This document shows positions 1-11,700 of a stretch of 64,000 bases of DNA, in pieces. The stretch spans positions 104,765,298 to 104,829,297 of the forward strand of contig OZ022498.1 of NCBI GenBank assembly GCA_963989385.1. The letters are read 5' to 3'. Each line of letters opens with the position of its first letter. Position 1 is the first letter of the stretch. A model generated the notes under the pieces. It was not told the origin of the DNA, did no database searches, and was given only the letters and a program-made list of their open reading frames with translations. The position numbers and the translations under genes are program-made. The DNA is from Ctena decussata. Lineage: Eukaryota > Mollusca > Bivalvia > Lucinida > Lucinidae.

Positions 1-325
1 AGCCTGGTAAACTTAATATCAAAAGACACTTACACGGTTTTCTATTAATGTTGCATCATAAGAAGATTTTATGGCGTAAAGAGAGTCAAACAAATGAAAA
101 GCAAACACAGTTTTGCTCGAACTTGTTGACGTCGCAAATGCGTTATGACGTAGGTGTGTGACGTCATTCAACCAATCAGGGCCAGCGTCAGTATACAGCC
201 AAACGTCTCCAGAGATCGCTTCTAAAGGCGTGACCTGATAACATTCGCGCAAGCGCAGTTCTACAGTGACATATCACATCATGTGATCATACCCCAGATA
301 TCAGGTGAATTTTGCAGCAGATGCA
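1..325. repeat. Dispersed repeat R1, truncated by window start
   Basis: This stretch matches 47045-47395 over about 300 bp, with shared blocks such as ATCAAAAGACACTTACA, CATTCGCGCAAGCGCAGTTC and GGTGAATTTTGCAGC. The complete copy shows that the left end is an inverted repeat, so this is a mobile or MITE-like unit cut by the window edge. It contains CRE-like TGACGTCA (about 160-168) and CCAAT (about 171-176) motifs that are less well preserved in the other copy. No coding sequence is recognised. Confidence 0.75.
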
Positions 326-1130
326 TGAAAAAGGCATATTTAAGCTATAAGAACTCGATTGAAAAGGTGTCAAACTTACAATGCATAAAACGATTAATAA
401 ACATCTCTCCGACATACGTAGTTTCTTTTTCGCACCTAAGGTGGCGATGTTGCGTAAAGACATTATCGTATTAATCCTTATGAATGCTTCAGCTCTAATA
501 AACATCATCTCTCTGACTTGTTTTTCGTATAATTTTTTCTTATTGTCCAAATTCGTTGATGCTTCTTTTGATCTGCATGTTTAGTGGCTAGTCATGGTAT
601 CTAACTTTGATTCCCTCTTTAATTGCACGCCAGTTGGTCGGGCATCAGAATTAATGATGGGCCCGACATAAATCTATTAAGTTTAGTTGGTTGGGCCGGT
701 ACTTGCCTTGTCTGTTGCTTGTATATTCGGGATTCAACTGATGGGTTTCTTTTGCTCCGGTATTTCAGTGGTGTTGTTTGACACCCCAGGGATCTCCAGG
801 TGTCACAATATGTCCTTTCTGTCGACTCCTCATCTCTGATTCATCATAGGTCCTATCCGTGGTTTGTTTGTTTCCTGTGATGATTCATTGATGGTTTAGG
901 AAACCTAACCAAACGGCTAACTAAATAGTGGAACAACCGCAAAAGCTGAGGGCGAGGCTTGGATCCAGTAAAACATGTTTAACCCCCCGCCCCCCCCCCA
1001 GTATTCTTTTGCTGTTCGTTACAAAGCGGTACTTCTTTTGTGGTTCCTCTATGTTACATGTTGTTAACTTATGTCCGCTTGTCTATGGTCTCTAGCAGTT
1101 TCGTACTTGAACAGCTGTCCATTCTGTTTT
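326..1130. other. No gene recognised
   Basis: No conserved protein is seen. There is a C-run near 984-1000 and a (GTTTT)n run near 1125-1147. The sequence just before the LINE-A-like block at 1148 may be the 5' leader of a decayed LINE, but nothing here supports that directly. Confidence 0.5.
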
Positions 1131-1147
1131 GTTTTGTTTTGTTTTGT

Positions 1148-1260
1148 AATTTAAAATATGCAATAGGTAAAAATAGATGTTGCTGATTTTTCTTTAATTA
1201 GGGTAGCTGAATGACCACCTGATTGGGAAAGAGCTGCTCATACATACTCATTTTTTCCTG
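1148..1260 (+). mobile_element. LINE-A 5'-leader fragment
   Basis: Blocks AATAGGTAAAAATAG and TTGGGAAAGAGCTGCT occur here and again at about 6063-6190, upstream of the LINE-A ORF1 start. Spacing is similar, so this is a short degenerate second copy of the LINE-A 5' untranslated region. No ORF follows it. Confidence 0.55.
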
Positions 1261-2269
1261 TACCAATATTCACCTCATCACAATAGGCAAGGTATGTCAT
1301 AAAGCTGTCAGAAGTGATGGCAAAATGAAGCTTTAATTTCTACATGACTAAGATCACTTAACATAAAGGACTAGGTCCTATGTCACTCGGCAAAGCATTA
1401 AGCTACCTGTTAGAATTTGAAACTAAGCGAAGCTATTGTGTAATTACTGTATTACGGATTATCAATAATGCTAATGCACAAGGCTATTTTTCACTGAAAT
1501 AATATGACTGTCAATCATTTCCCAGGTAAATGTTTACACACTTGAAACAATCAGTCAGATCAGTTATTGGATTTTAATTAATTTTTTTAACATACCAGAA
1601 ATGTTTACTCTTTGGTGTCTACAGAAATACTGAGATAAGTCATATTGTTCCAATTCTCATATTGATTGTCTCCAAGAGGCTCGGCAAAACAGATACATTG
1701 CTGCATCTCAGGGCACCGGGCCTGTGTATTGCTGTGATAAGCTACCTAATTCTGCTTCTAAGTCCACCTATGCCATTAATACTGCTTAGTTCGAGAAACC
1801 TTGCAAGTTATTTTTCTTAATGCTCTAATGTCACCATTTTCGCAAATGCAACATCCCTGACGACAGCCAGAGGAATCCGATTTTTGAACTGAGAAATTTC
1901 ATTCATACAGATTCGGATTCCTCTGGTGCTTAGATATAGACATAGACACAGAATATCTATTTTTGTCGAATATGGTTAACAATGAATATAAGCCTGTAGG
2001 GCTTTTATTTCGACTCAAAAAAAAAAGAGTAAAACAACAAAAATAAATATATCACAGCATGCACATGCACATATAGATAAATACATGTTAAGAATCACAG
2101 AATTCATATACAGTATATCACGGAAAAAATCCACTCACTCCCTCTCCACGCCCGCCCCTCATATACAGTCTTTGTCTGAAATACGAAACATTCGACAGGA
2201 GGTCAAAAATAAAGGACCTTGGCATTTTGCAATGTGATAAACCTTACCCCTTGTAAACGAAACGTATGT
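1261..2269. other. No gene recognised; one short hairpin
   Basis: Non-coding and AT-rich. The one structured piece is a 14-bp perfect inverted repeat, CCAGAGGAATCCGA at 1867-1880 and its complement at 1913-1926, with a 32-nt loop. It may be a small MITE remnant. Confidence 0.45.
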
Positions 2270-2392
2270 TCGACTAGTCTTGTCTAGTCTATCCCATAAC
2301 CTTGGGAGGTCGTCGGGGCGCCACAGATGGCTTTACAAATATCCCTTTCCGTCTAGTCCTGTCTTCCGCTGCCCTAGTTGAGCTAGCAAAGT
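2270..2392 (-). mobile_element. LINE-B 3' end, part 1 (split by the Transib-like element)
   Basis: On the - strand this is the 3' terminal part of the LINE-B family. It parallels 48450-48550, sharing TATCCCATAACC and GTCCTGTCTTC blocks. It stops exactly at the CACGGTG terminus of the element inserted at 2393 and resumes at 5777. The tail next to 2270 carries degenerate CTAGT/CTATT repeats, matching the (ATAGA)n tail of other copies. Confidence 0.8.
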
Positions 2393-2979
2393 CACGGTGC
2401 ATAACCATATCGGACGCTATCTGTGAAAACTGGACTCTATCTGTGTATTTCGGATTCTATTTGCGTTAGTTTCGGATTCTATCCGTCCCAAAATGGAAAA
2501 CGAGGTAAGGGTGGGTGTTAATAAACTCTAATATAATTGTAAACAACACATTTTCTTATGGGGCATAAGGTGCACGGAACATCAGACATCCGTGTCTTCC
2601 AGTATCTATAGCTGTTATGCCTAATTCGTATTTACTTTCGAGTCTACAAGCTGGAATGGAGGTCAAGATTTAACAATTTTGAAGAGTGTGTCCACTTTGA
2701 TTGCCGATCAGTTGCGAACGCAATGGAAAGAAAACAGATCGGTTGGATAAATTTGACCCTAATGAATGAATTTAAAATTTTGTAAGGCTCTGAGTTGAAA
2801 GAATATCTCCTTTTTGAAGAAAATCGGATTTTTTTACCTTTTACAATGGCACCGGATGCTATATGCGCCTGGCACAAGACTCTATCAGCGGCTAATCGTG
2901 CTTCACACAGGACTCTATCTACCAATATCATCGGAAACTATCTGTGCTTCAGAAGCATGGGCCTACATTTGGTACTCGG

Positions 2980-3421
2980 ACAAAACGGACCATGGACGAA
3001 ACGGACCAGACAAAACGGGTCACGGTTAGGACAAAACGGACCACGTTTCAGGACAAAACGGACCCCGTTTCAGGACAAAACGGACCACGTTTCAGGACCA
3101 GACGGACCACGCTAGAAAACAAACCAGACCATTGATTGGTGCCAATTAAAAGATTAAGGAGTATATAATTACCAAAGACAATGTTAAATGGTCACAATTA
3201 TTTGACTACTGTTCATGATCTCAACTATCTTTGTTTGTCGCAACCATCTAATTAATTTAATGGTAAGTTTTTTTTTATCTTTTTAGCATGCTTTCTCAAG
3301 GTTAACGGAAAATGTGAACGTTTTGAACTGAACGTGGTCCGTTTCGTCCTGAACGTGGTCCGTTTTGTCCCAAGCGTGGTCCGTTATGTCCGTGGTCCGT
3401 TTTGTCCGTTATGTCCCTAAT
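2980..3421. repeat. Inverted arrays of GGACAAAACGGACCACG
   Basis: From 2980 to 3115 the motif GGACAAAACGGACC(ACG) recurs about every 21-22 bp. From 3325 to 3420 the reverse complement (CGTGGTCCGTTTTGTCC) recurs. The two arrays face each other across about 200 bp and could form a long cruciform. Open frames here only translate the repeat and are not genes. Confidence 0.8.
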
Positions 3422-3604
3422 TCCTACATTTGTCTAGTGATTCGAAAATGGTATCAACACGAGACAGATTTCTATTTAGACATCGTTCATGATTGATTGA
3501 TTCCTCTTCTTGCACACATTTTAAAACTTTTCAGAGAGTTTTGGTCACCTCAAAGCCGAAGAAATGAATCAACTTTTCAATACGCGCGTATACATATGTT
3601 ATAA

Positions 3605-4910
3605 GTCATGCTGAAAGTCATCTTGAACAGGCTTAAAGCACAAGCCGAAGAGATAATCGCTGAGGAACAGGCTGGGTTCCTAGCGGGAAGGAGCACCTCA
3701 GCCTTAGAGTCCTGTGTGAAAAGTATCTCCAACATCAGCAGAATCTGTGCCGTGTCTTCATTGATTTAAAAAAAAACCTTTGACAGGGTATGGTATGCAG
3801 CCTTATGGGCCACCATGCGGAGGTGCAATGTCGGTGCAGGTCTAGTTCGCACCAATGAGCAGCTGTACGACAAGGCTACAAGTGCAGTCCTGATCAATAG
3901 CAGCACAGGAGAATTGTTCAGAACATTAGTTGGAGTAAGACAAGGATGTCTTCGGTCACCCACCCTCTTCAACATTTAACTCGAACGGATCATGTCTGAT
4001 ACTCTGGAAGAATGTGGTGAGGGGGGGGGGGGCATGGGCGGCAGAGACATTGTCAATCTGCGGTTTGCCGATGACAGGCGGCAGAGACATTGACAATCTA
4101 CGGTTTGCCGATGACATAGATGCTCTAGCTGAGGAAGAGCAGAAACTAAAGGCTCTAGTTGACAGTCTCGACCAAACCTGAACAAGGTTAAGATGGAGAT
4201 CAGTGCTGAGAGGACCAAACTGATGGCGAACAGCGCAGATGGCATCCAGAGGGAGATCAAGGTAAAAGGGCAGAAGCTGGGTATTGTAAGCAGCTTCAAA
4301 TGCCTTGGGTCAGATGTCTCAGATAATGGCTCAAAACAGGAGGTTCTCTCAAGTATTGCACAAGCCACTTCAGCTCTTACCAAGCTGAAACCAATTTGGA
4401 GATAGCGGCATGTCTCTTGGATCAAGGGTGAGACTTATGCGCTCCCTTGTCATTTCCATATTTCTGTATGCCTTTGAATCGTGGGCCTTGACAGCACAGT
4501 TAGAGAAAAGAATGCAGGCCTTTGAAATGAGATGCTACCCAAGGTTACTGAACATTTCGTACAAATACCATATAACCAATGAGGAGGTTCGCAGGAAGCC
4601 CCAGGCAGCCATTGGAGAATATGATTGGCCCCTGACGCTGGTCGGGAGGCGGGGGCTGGGGTGGTTTGGCCACGTCTCAAGGTCTTCTGGTTCAGCAAAG
4701 ATAATTCTTCAGGGCATAGTGAAAGGGGAGGGGGAGGGGTGGACGGAGGAGGAGTTGGGAAGACAATATCAAGGAGTGAACAGGGATGGATTTTGCCAGC
4801 TTGGCTATGGCAGCTGGAGTCGGGACAAGGTGGAAAGGGAAAGTCATCTGTGGTGCACCAACGACCTCGTAAGGTTATGGGATAGAATAGAATGAATAGA
4901 ATAGTTATAA
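3605..4910 (+). pseudogene. LINE-B reverse transcriptase, decayed copy 1
   Basis: The translation follows an endonuclease/RT-type LINE common in invertebrates: [32 protein letters not shown] and WFGHVSRSSG in order, ending in an (ATAGA)n tail near 4880-4905. It begins inside the RT domain, so it is 5' truncated. Damage includes an in-frame TAA around 3768, a stop after FNI near 3977, a 12-G run at 4021-4032, a 40-bp tandem duplication of the FADD region (4041-4080 and 4081-4120) and further frameshifts. It lies inside the Transib-like element, so it inserted after that element formed, or was carried within it. Confidence 0.85.
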
Positions 4911-5734
4911 GTACAAACGGTGGCAGACACCTAGAGTTGCGGTTTATTATGAACAACATCTATAGGTTGGTGTAACTATATGCATGATATTAGGTCAAAG
5001 AAACCCATAAATGGAGAGAGCACTGTCAACTTCCTTTACATCTTTTGAGTGAACGGTTGTGGGTGACATGGCCTCATTTTGGCAATCTACTGTGGACACG
5101 AATTGAGCGTGCGCCACAGGACTTTTTTCAAATTCGGGAATTAGCCTTCGCCGTTTTGGCTGATGCACTCACAAGTTTGATCTTTTACGACGTTTTTGGC
5201 TGAAAAAAAGAAAACAAACATCACAATTAAGGTCCGCTGCTCACAAGTATAGTCCGTTGCCTTGAGGACAACATCTGTCCGTTGGCATAAAATTACATTA
5301 TTTTAGAGACACAAATAGAATCCGGAACATTGAAAATAATGGGTGTTGTCTTTTAAACATTGATATCAACGTAAAGATTTATTTATGCACCTAACGACAT
5401 GTGTAAATTATCAAAAACATAATTATCGTCGTAAATTAAGGACAAAATTCATTACCTACAAATAAAAACACTGAGTTTTTCCTTGTTTTCATGGGCCATA
5501 TATGCTCCTGCACTATCACGCTGCATTTGATTTCACTGATGACAAGCACTGAACATCGCTAGCTGAATAATATCGACGGAAATATTAGGAAAAAAAAGGT
5601 ATGTGTTCCGTGGAAACCATGAAACCCATTACTTACACGTTTTGTCCCTTTTTCTTCGACTGAATCGCCGAAGCGTCCATGGCAAGTAACAAATAGAGTC
5701 CGTAGCACTCACAGATAGAGTCAAGTAACGCAGA
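4911..5734. other. Interior of the Transib-like element, no gene
   Basis: No coding similarity is recognised. Scattered GTCCGTTG/GTCCGCTG and ACAAATAGAGTCCG motifs near 5230-5315 and 5690-5702 match subterminal motifs on the left side and may be transposase-binding repeats. Confidence 0.5.
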
Positions 5735-5776
5735 TTTTCACAGATAGCGTCCGATATGGTTATGCACCGTGAAAGT

Positions 5777-5945
5777 CCATCCCTGTCTACTCCTTAATAT
5801 TGTCCTCCCATCTCTTCTCAGGGACATGCGATCGTCATGTTCTTCAATGACTGCTTGGATCTTTCTGCAAACTTCCTCATTAGTGACATGGTCCTTGTAT
5901 GAGATGTTCAGTAACCTTCGATAGCACCTCAACTGAAAGTAACTA
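5777..5945 (-). mobile_element. LINE-B 3' end, part 2
   Basis: On the - strand this encodes [20 protein letters not shown] and following residues, the conserved C-terminal part of LINE-B RT. It has an internal deletion relative to the 48.6-kb copy: sequence equivalent to the WFGHVSRSSG block is missing. It is continuous with 2270-2392 once the Transib-like element is removed. 5' truncation occurs near 5945. Confidence 0.8.
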
Positions 5946-6262
5946 GGAATAAGAAGATAAATAGAAATCGGGTAGAACATGGAGGACACTTACATTTGTT
6001 TTATGTTCGGTGCTGTTTAATTTATTGTGTTCTCATTTTAACCCGTCTATAATAAAAATAGAAAATAGGTAAAAATAGTTGTTAAATGTTTTTCGTATAA
6101 TTGGCTTAGCCTGTTGTAACCCTTCTGTTAGTCTAAATTATTTAGTTCAGTAAAGATAGCTGAGTTGCCTCCTATTTGGGAAAGAGCTGCTGACTCGGCT
6201 TATCACTTGTAATTTATTGTATATTGTGAGGCTCCAAATTTATAAGATATAAAGAGCTCCCC

Positions 6263-8728
6263 ATGCAGGAAGTGAGGTGTGTCATTGATATCAGTGAAGA
6301 TAAAAGGAGGAGGGCTGTAGTGCAGCAAACTTATAAAGTTCGGCGAACAGATGATACAATGAACTATACACTCAACCTATACCCAACAAAGAATACGATG
6401 CTATTGAATGGTAAAGATATTGATAGATTTATAACTGACCACTTACCCGTCATTCATGATATTATGTGTAGAGCTGTGAGCAATAGGCAGCTTGGCAGTG
6501 TGGCTAATTTTAATCATATTCTCAGTACCCAACTTCAGCGTGTCCTCGAACAAAGGGTAATTACCCCTCAGTCAGCCCATAACCAGTCCCAACAATCTGA
6601 TAATTCCTTTACCTCCCTAAATTCACCTGCGACAATTACACAGCACTCTTCATCTAGTGTTCAGTCTCAGCCTGTCCCTCCCTCGAATGCTGGTCCTGAC
6701 CACAGAGAGGTAGTTCTGCCAGATAGCACTTGTCCCAAGTGTAAGCGTGTACTACAAACTCGAGGTGCGGTCTGCGAGGCAGGGAACCATTGGATGCACT
6801 ACCGTTGCGACCGCCTTACTGAAACAGAAATTAGCAGAATGTTGAATGACGAAGGTTTCATCTATGTATGCAAGATGTGTAGAGAGAAATAAAGTAACAC
6901 ACTGGTAAAGAGACCCCCTAGCCCAGCTAGTCTGCATCAGACAAGTACAGCCGTCACACTTGAGGTACCATCAAAAATCCAATTAAGTCCTAAGTTAGTA
7001 ACTCCAGCAGTAGCGATCCTCTTGGAAGAGTGTCAGGAGACATGTCACGTGTGCCAGACCCAGATGGACGACAACATCAATAGATGCACACTATGTCTAG
7101 CAACCTGTCATAATGAGTGCATGCTGAATGGTGAAGACGGAGATACATGTCTAAGCTGCGGTGCATCCCAAGCCCAGCTGGAGCCAACGGGGTGTAACCT
7201 GAAGACTGGAAATACAGATTCCGAACACACCAAGGACCATACTGTTATGTCGGTGCCCAGTAGCACTATCTTGAACGAGGGGCAAAGTGGTAAGAAGAGT
7301 GACCCTATAGCCAAAGCTGCAGGAAATAGTGGGGAGAAGGCGATAGAGCATGAAGACCCAGCCATCCAAGAAGTACAGTGTGTATCAAGCGGTGGGCAAG
7401 GAAACAAGCCAAAAGTAAAGGACAAGAAGGTAGCCACCGATACGCAAGCTGTAAAGCACCGTGAACTGCGCCAGCTAGAGACCAAGCTGAAAAAGTGGGA
7501 GGATGAACTCAAATTAAGGGAAGCGCTATTAGGTGATAAAGAGGGTGATAGAAGAAAGCTAGATGATTATCTTCAGAGGACAGAAGCTCGAAATCTGGAA
7601 TTAGAGGCAACTATTCGAACCTTATACAGGAAGATTAGCCTGCTTGAAGCTGGTAGCAGGCAGGCATCTGTGTCAAGTGGGTTAACAGACTGTGGACAAG
7701 AGCAGCAGACTATGGGAACAAACGCCAGGCATACAGTATCTAGTAGTGTGAATGGAACACAGCAGCATGTAAATATTCCTGCACACAGCAGTTCTACAAC
7801 TCATATTACCAATTACGACATCATTAATGGAATCCAGCAGCAGGTGACCAGATTTGTGTTAACAAAAGTTGCGCAACAGTTTGACCAGATTGAATTTATT
7901 GATAATACTATAAATAGGAAGATCCAGCAGCAGTTTACAGCTCCCTATGAGCAACAGATGCCACAGAAGCAGCCTGTATCTACACCAAACAGTTTCCTAC
8001 ACAACGCTCCGCAGATACACCCAACCGGACCAGAGGTCCTTCTGAATAACCAGTATACTGCAACATCAATGCCCATGACGAATCATATGGTAGACTCTGA
8101 GTTGGGTTTTGCCCAATTGAGCGCTCAGATGCAATCTGAACCTACACCAAACAGTTCCCTATATAATCCTATGCAAGCACCTACAGTTCGGCCTGAGGTT
8201 CCTCTGCATTATCAGCACGTCACAGTCCCAACGCCCACGATGAATAACACGGCAGGCCAGATGAACAGTAACGATGGAAACCGGGATCAGATGCAGGCTT
8301 CCGGAACACAAGAGGTGCCTTGTGATATGAAGCAGGAAGCATGGAATAATAGACACGCCCCCGCCATACAACGTAATACCATCAGTCAAGGAACCAGACA
8401 TCTATCACAGAACGATAGGCACGTCCCTGTCACGCTACGTGAATCGATCAAACAAAAAGGAACCAGTGGTGGCAGGAATAGTAATGAGGTGCGCAGGGAA
8501 GGAAGAGCTGAATTACCTAATGGAGTCCGGGCAGAATGCTCACCAAGCTTCACCGCAGAGGACCAGCCGGTGTTCTATAGCAATCCGGCTGTACAGGATC
8601 TTGGAAGACAAGGATATGAGAGGAAAACAGAACAGTCTTTTTTGTACAGAGCCAGGCCTCGGAGGGGAGGATGTAGTGGTGAAACAAGCAAATGGAAGGC
8701 TGGGTACCGTACACAAAGAACATTTTAA
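6263..8728 (+). pseudogene. LINE-A ORF1: PHD-like zinc finger and coiled-coil protein
   Basis: A single frame runs from the ATG at 6263 to the TGA-free end at 8728, broken only by TAA at 6890-6892. The first part (209 residues) ends in a Cys-rich domain with CPKC, WMHYRC and CKMC, a PHD-like pattern. After the stop the same frame continues into a second Cys/His cluster (CHVCQ, CTLCLATCHNEC, CLSCG; about 7040-7160). Next comes a strongly charged predicted coiled coil (about 7459-7670) and a Gln/Pro/Asn-rich disordered region. LINE ORF1 proteins bind the element's RNA and form RNPs; that role is inferred from position and coiled coil. There is no conventional ATG soon after the stop, so the TAA is most simply a nonsense mutation; leaky readthrough is the alternative. 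Confidence 0.75.
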
Positions 8729-11700
8729 AGTACTTTCTTATAACTGTAAAAATCTTGAAACATCAAAATACGCTATCCAGAAGCTGTCCAAGGCCGTTGA
8801 TGTTATGCTCTTGCAAGAGCACTGGTATTTCGATTGTCAATTGAGTAAACTGAACATGGTGAGCGAGGATATGATTGGCACAGGCAAAGCTACGGATACT
8901 GGAGACCCAATCCTACCTACCCAGATGCCTAGGGGCTATGGTGGTACAGCAATTTTGTGGCAGAAAAAGATGGACCATCTGGCTACTCCTATTCCCGACG
9001 GAGGTAATCGCATACAGTGTCTGGAAATGCAAGGGAAACAGCCAATCTTACTTATCTCGGTTTACATGCCTTGTCGGGGTGTTAGGGATAACATTGACGA
9101 CTTTGAAGATTGCTTATCTCAACTTCAAGATGTGATGACTAAATATAGTAATTCTCATTCAATCATACTGGGGGGAGATTTCAACGAAGACCTCTCAAGC
9201 ACCAGCAATACTAGGAGGAAGAGCAGCCTTGAGCAATTTTTATCAGATAATAGACTGGATACCCTACCCACAGGGAAAACATACATAGGTCCAAGGGGGG
9301 GGGGGGGGGGCGGAAGTTAGTACAATAGATTATATCTTTTACAGTCAGAACTTGAGAGATAAAGTCCTACAAATTGAGACCCTAGCAGAGGAGCATACTA
9401 ATGTGTCTGATCACTACCCTGTCTGTTGTACGCTAGAGCGTGTTGTTGATAGTGGTATAGCCATACAACCCGATATGTCAGTCGCGCCCCCCTCTAGAGT
9501 CAAATGGGATAAACTCAACAAAGAAGAGTACAGTGATGTGGTTAAAAGGCAAGTATCCCAGTTGCGACAGGATATCCCATCAGCGAGTGTGCTCAACCAG
9601 CAGATTGGTAGACTGAATGAGATCGTGGTGCATGCCTCAAGTCTACAAGGGCCACGTAAGGTGAGAAGGCAACGCAAGGCCAACCTAGTTACTTGGACGC
9701 CAGAAATACAGCAAGCAGTTGCAAATAAGAAGAAGGCATTCTACGAGTGGAAGCAAGGTGATCGACCAGTCAGTCCAGAGAATATTTTGGTTATAAATAG
9801 AAAGTTAAACACCAGTTATCTCAGGAAGCTATGTAGGATTGAGTCAGCAAAGCTAAGAGAGGAGGCAAGACAGACTATCTTGGATGCAAGAATAAGCAAT
9901 ACACAGCTGTTCCATCAACTTATAAACAAGCAAAGAGGGAAGCTGAAGTACTGTGTTAATGAGTTGTCAGTGAATGGTGAGGTATTTAAGACGGATGCGG
10001 ACATACTCCAGGGATGGAGACGGCATTTTGCTACTCTTGCTACTCCCTCACATGAGCCAGACTTTGATGAAAAATATCGCCAGCAGATTCACCGTGAAAT
10101 GGATGAAATCATGGATATATGCAGTATTTGCCCAGAGCAGAGTGAGGTTGAGTTTATCAACCTCACTCTGTTGCATCTCTCAATAAAGGGAAGGCCCCAG
10201 ATTACCATGGTGTACAGGCAGAGCATCTGCTCTATGGTGGTGAAGAGGTTATGCAGTATCTGACCGTGTTGATCAATCATGTTTTCGAGCAGGGAAAGAT
10301 AACCGATGCCCTCAAAATTGGAGTCCTCAATCCCATTTTCAAAAACAAAGGATCCAGTGGTGATGCGAAGAACTACAGAGGTATAACAATTCTTCCAACT
10401 ATTACAAAAATTGTTGAAGTCCTATTGAGAAAACGAATACAACCGATCATTGAAGACAAACAGAATAACCTCCAACGTGGATTTACCCGCCATTCGTCTC
10501 CTATGAACTGCTCACTAATACTCGAGGAAGTTATTAGAGAATACAGGGATCACCGATAACCTCTATATATAGCCTTTTTAGATGTAAAGTCGGCGTTTGA
10601 TGTGGTCTCCCACGCAAGCTTACTTCGAAAATTATTCCACATAGGGGTAGAGGGAGCTACATGGACCTTGCTTCATTCCTTACATCAAGACGCAGAGTCA
10701 GTAATCAAGTGGAAGGGTGCATATTCAGATGCCTTTAAAGTCCAGCAGGGAGTCCGCCAAGGGGGTATACTTAGTACAGACCTTTACAAACTCTACGAGA
10801 ACGACCTATTTGATCGACTTATGATACCTGGTATAGGAGCTCATGTTGGGGAAATACCCTGTGTTGCACCGACATGTGCAGATGATATGGTTCTAGCCTC
10901 AGACAGACGAGACGATTTACAGTCACTGATCAATATAGCTGTCGATTATAGCTGCTTGGAGCATTACCTCTTGCAGCCTGTGAAGAGTGTGATACTCGAG
11001 ATTCTCCTGAACCTCAAGGCTCAAGACCCGGAAGATGCGCCCATTACTATGAAAGGGCAGACTATGCCGGTGGTGCAGGAGACCATGCATATGGGTATAA
11101 TGAGATTAGCAAATAGCCAAGACACGGCGGTTGAAGAAAACATAAAGAAAGCACGTCGAACAATCTATGGACTCATGGCTGCTGGCCTCCATGGTGAGAA
11201 CGGCTTAGATCCTGAAACGTCAATTCACCTAGTCCATACTTATGTCTTACCTGTCCTTGTTTATGGTCTGGAAGTGATCCTTCCCAACAAAACTCTGATC
11301 GACAAACTGGAAAGGGTATATAAGAAGTTCCTAAAGCAGGTGTTATCACTCCCTGAAACTGTAGCAGATCCGGCAGTCTATATCATTTCTGGCACCATAC
11401 CTGTTGAGGCAGTTGTTCACAAGAGGGCCTTATCATTGTTTGGGAACATTTGCAGGCTAGAGGAGTCTACAGTAGAGAAGCGACTCGCTAGGCGTCAGCT
11501 CTCTGTAAAAGGTATGGACAGTAGCAGTTGGTACATAGCCATCCGAAGGCTCCTTATAAAATATAATCTACCTGATTCCTGGACCCTACTGGATGATTCC
11601 CCTACAAAGTCTAAATGGAAGGCCACGGTGAATAGGGGCGTCAATGGTTACTGGTGTACAAGAACCAAGGAAAGGGCTTCCCTTTATCCATCTCTGCAGT

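Larger units (their letters stand above)
2393..5771. mobile_element. Non-autonomous DNA transposon with Transib/RAG-like termini
   Basis: The two ends are perfect 37-bp inverted repeats (2393-2429 and 5735-5771), each starting CACGGTGCATAACCATAT. They are flanked by the same 5 bp, AAAGT (2388-2392 and 5772-5776). Removing the element and one AAAGT restores a continuous LINE-B sequence (GCTAGC-AAAGT-CCATCC versus GCTGGCAAAATCCATTCC in the copy near 48550), so the boundaries are secure. CAC-starting termini with a 5-bp duplication are the hallmark of the Transib superfamily and related RAG-like transposons. Inside the ends are repeated GGACTCTATCTGT-type motifs. No transposase is seen. The interior holds a decayed LINE-B copy and a large imperfect palindrome. 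Superfamily assignment is inference from the termini; the TSD is not GC-rich as in typical Transib. Confidence 0.75.

Noticed and set aside
2393..2431. True 23-RSS at the Transib-like end
   Set aside because: Heptamer CACGGTG and a 23-nt spacer are present, but the nonamer position matches ACAAAAACC at only about five of nine bases, so calling an RSS would overstate it.
2795..3135. Open frames with repeated TKRT residues
   Set aside because: They only translate the GGACAAAACGGACC repeat array.
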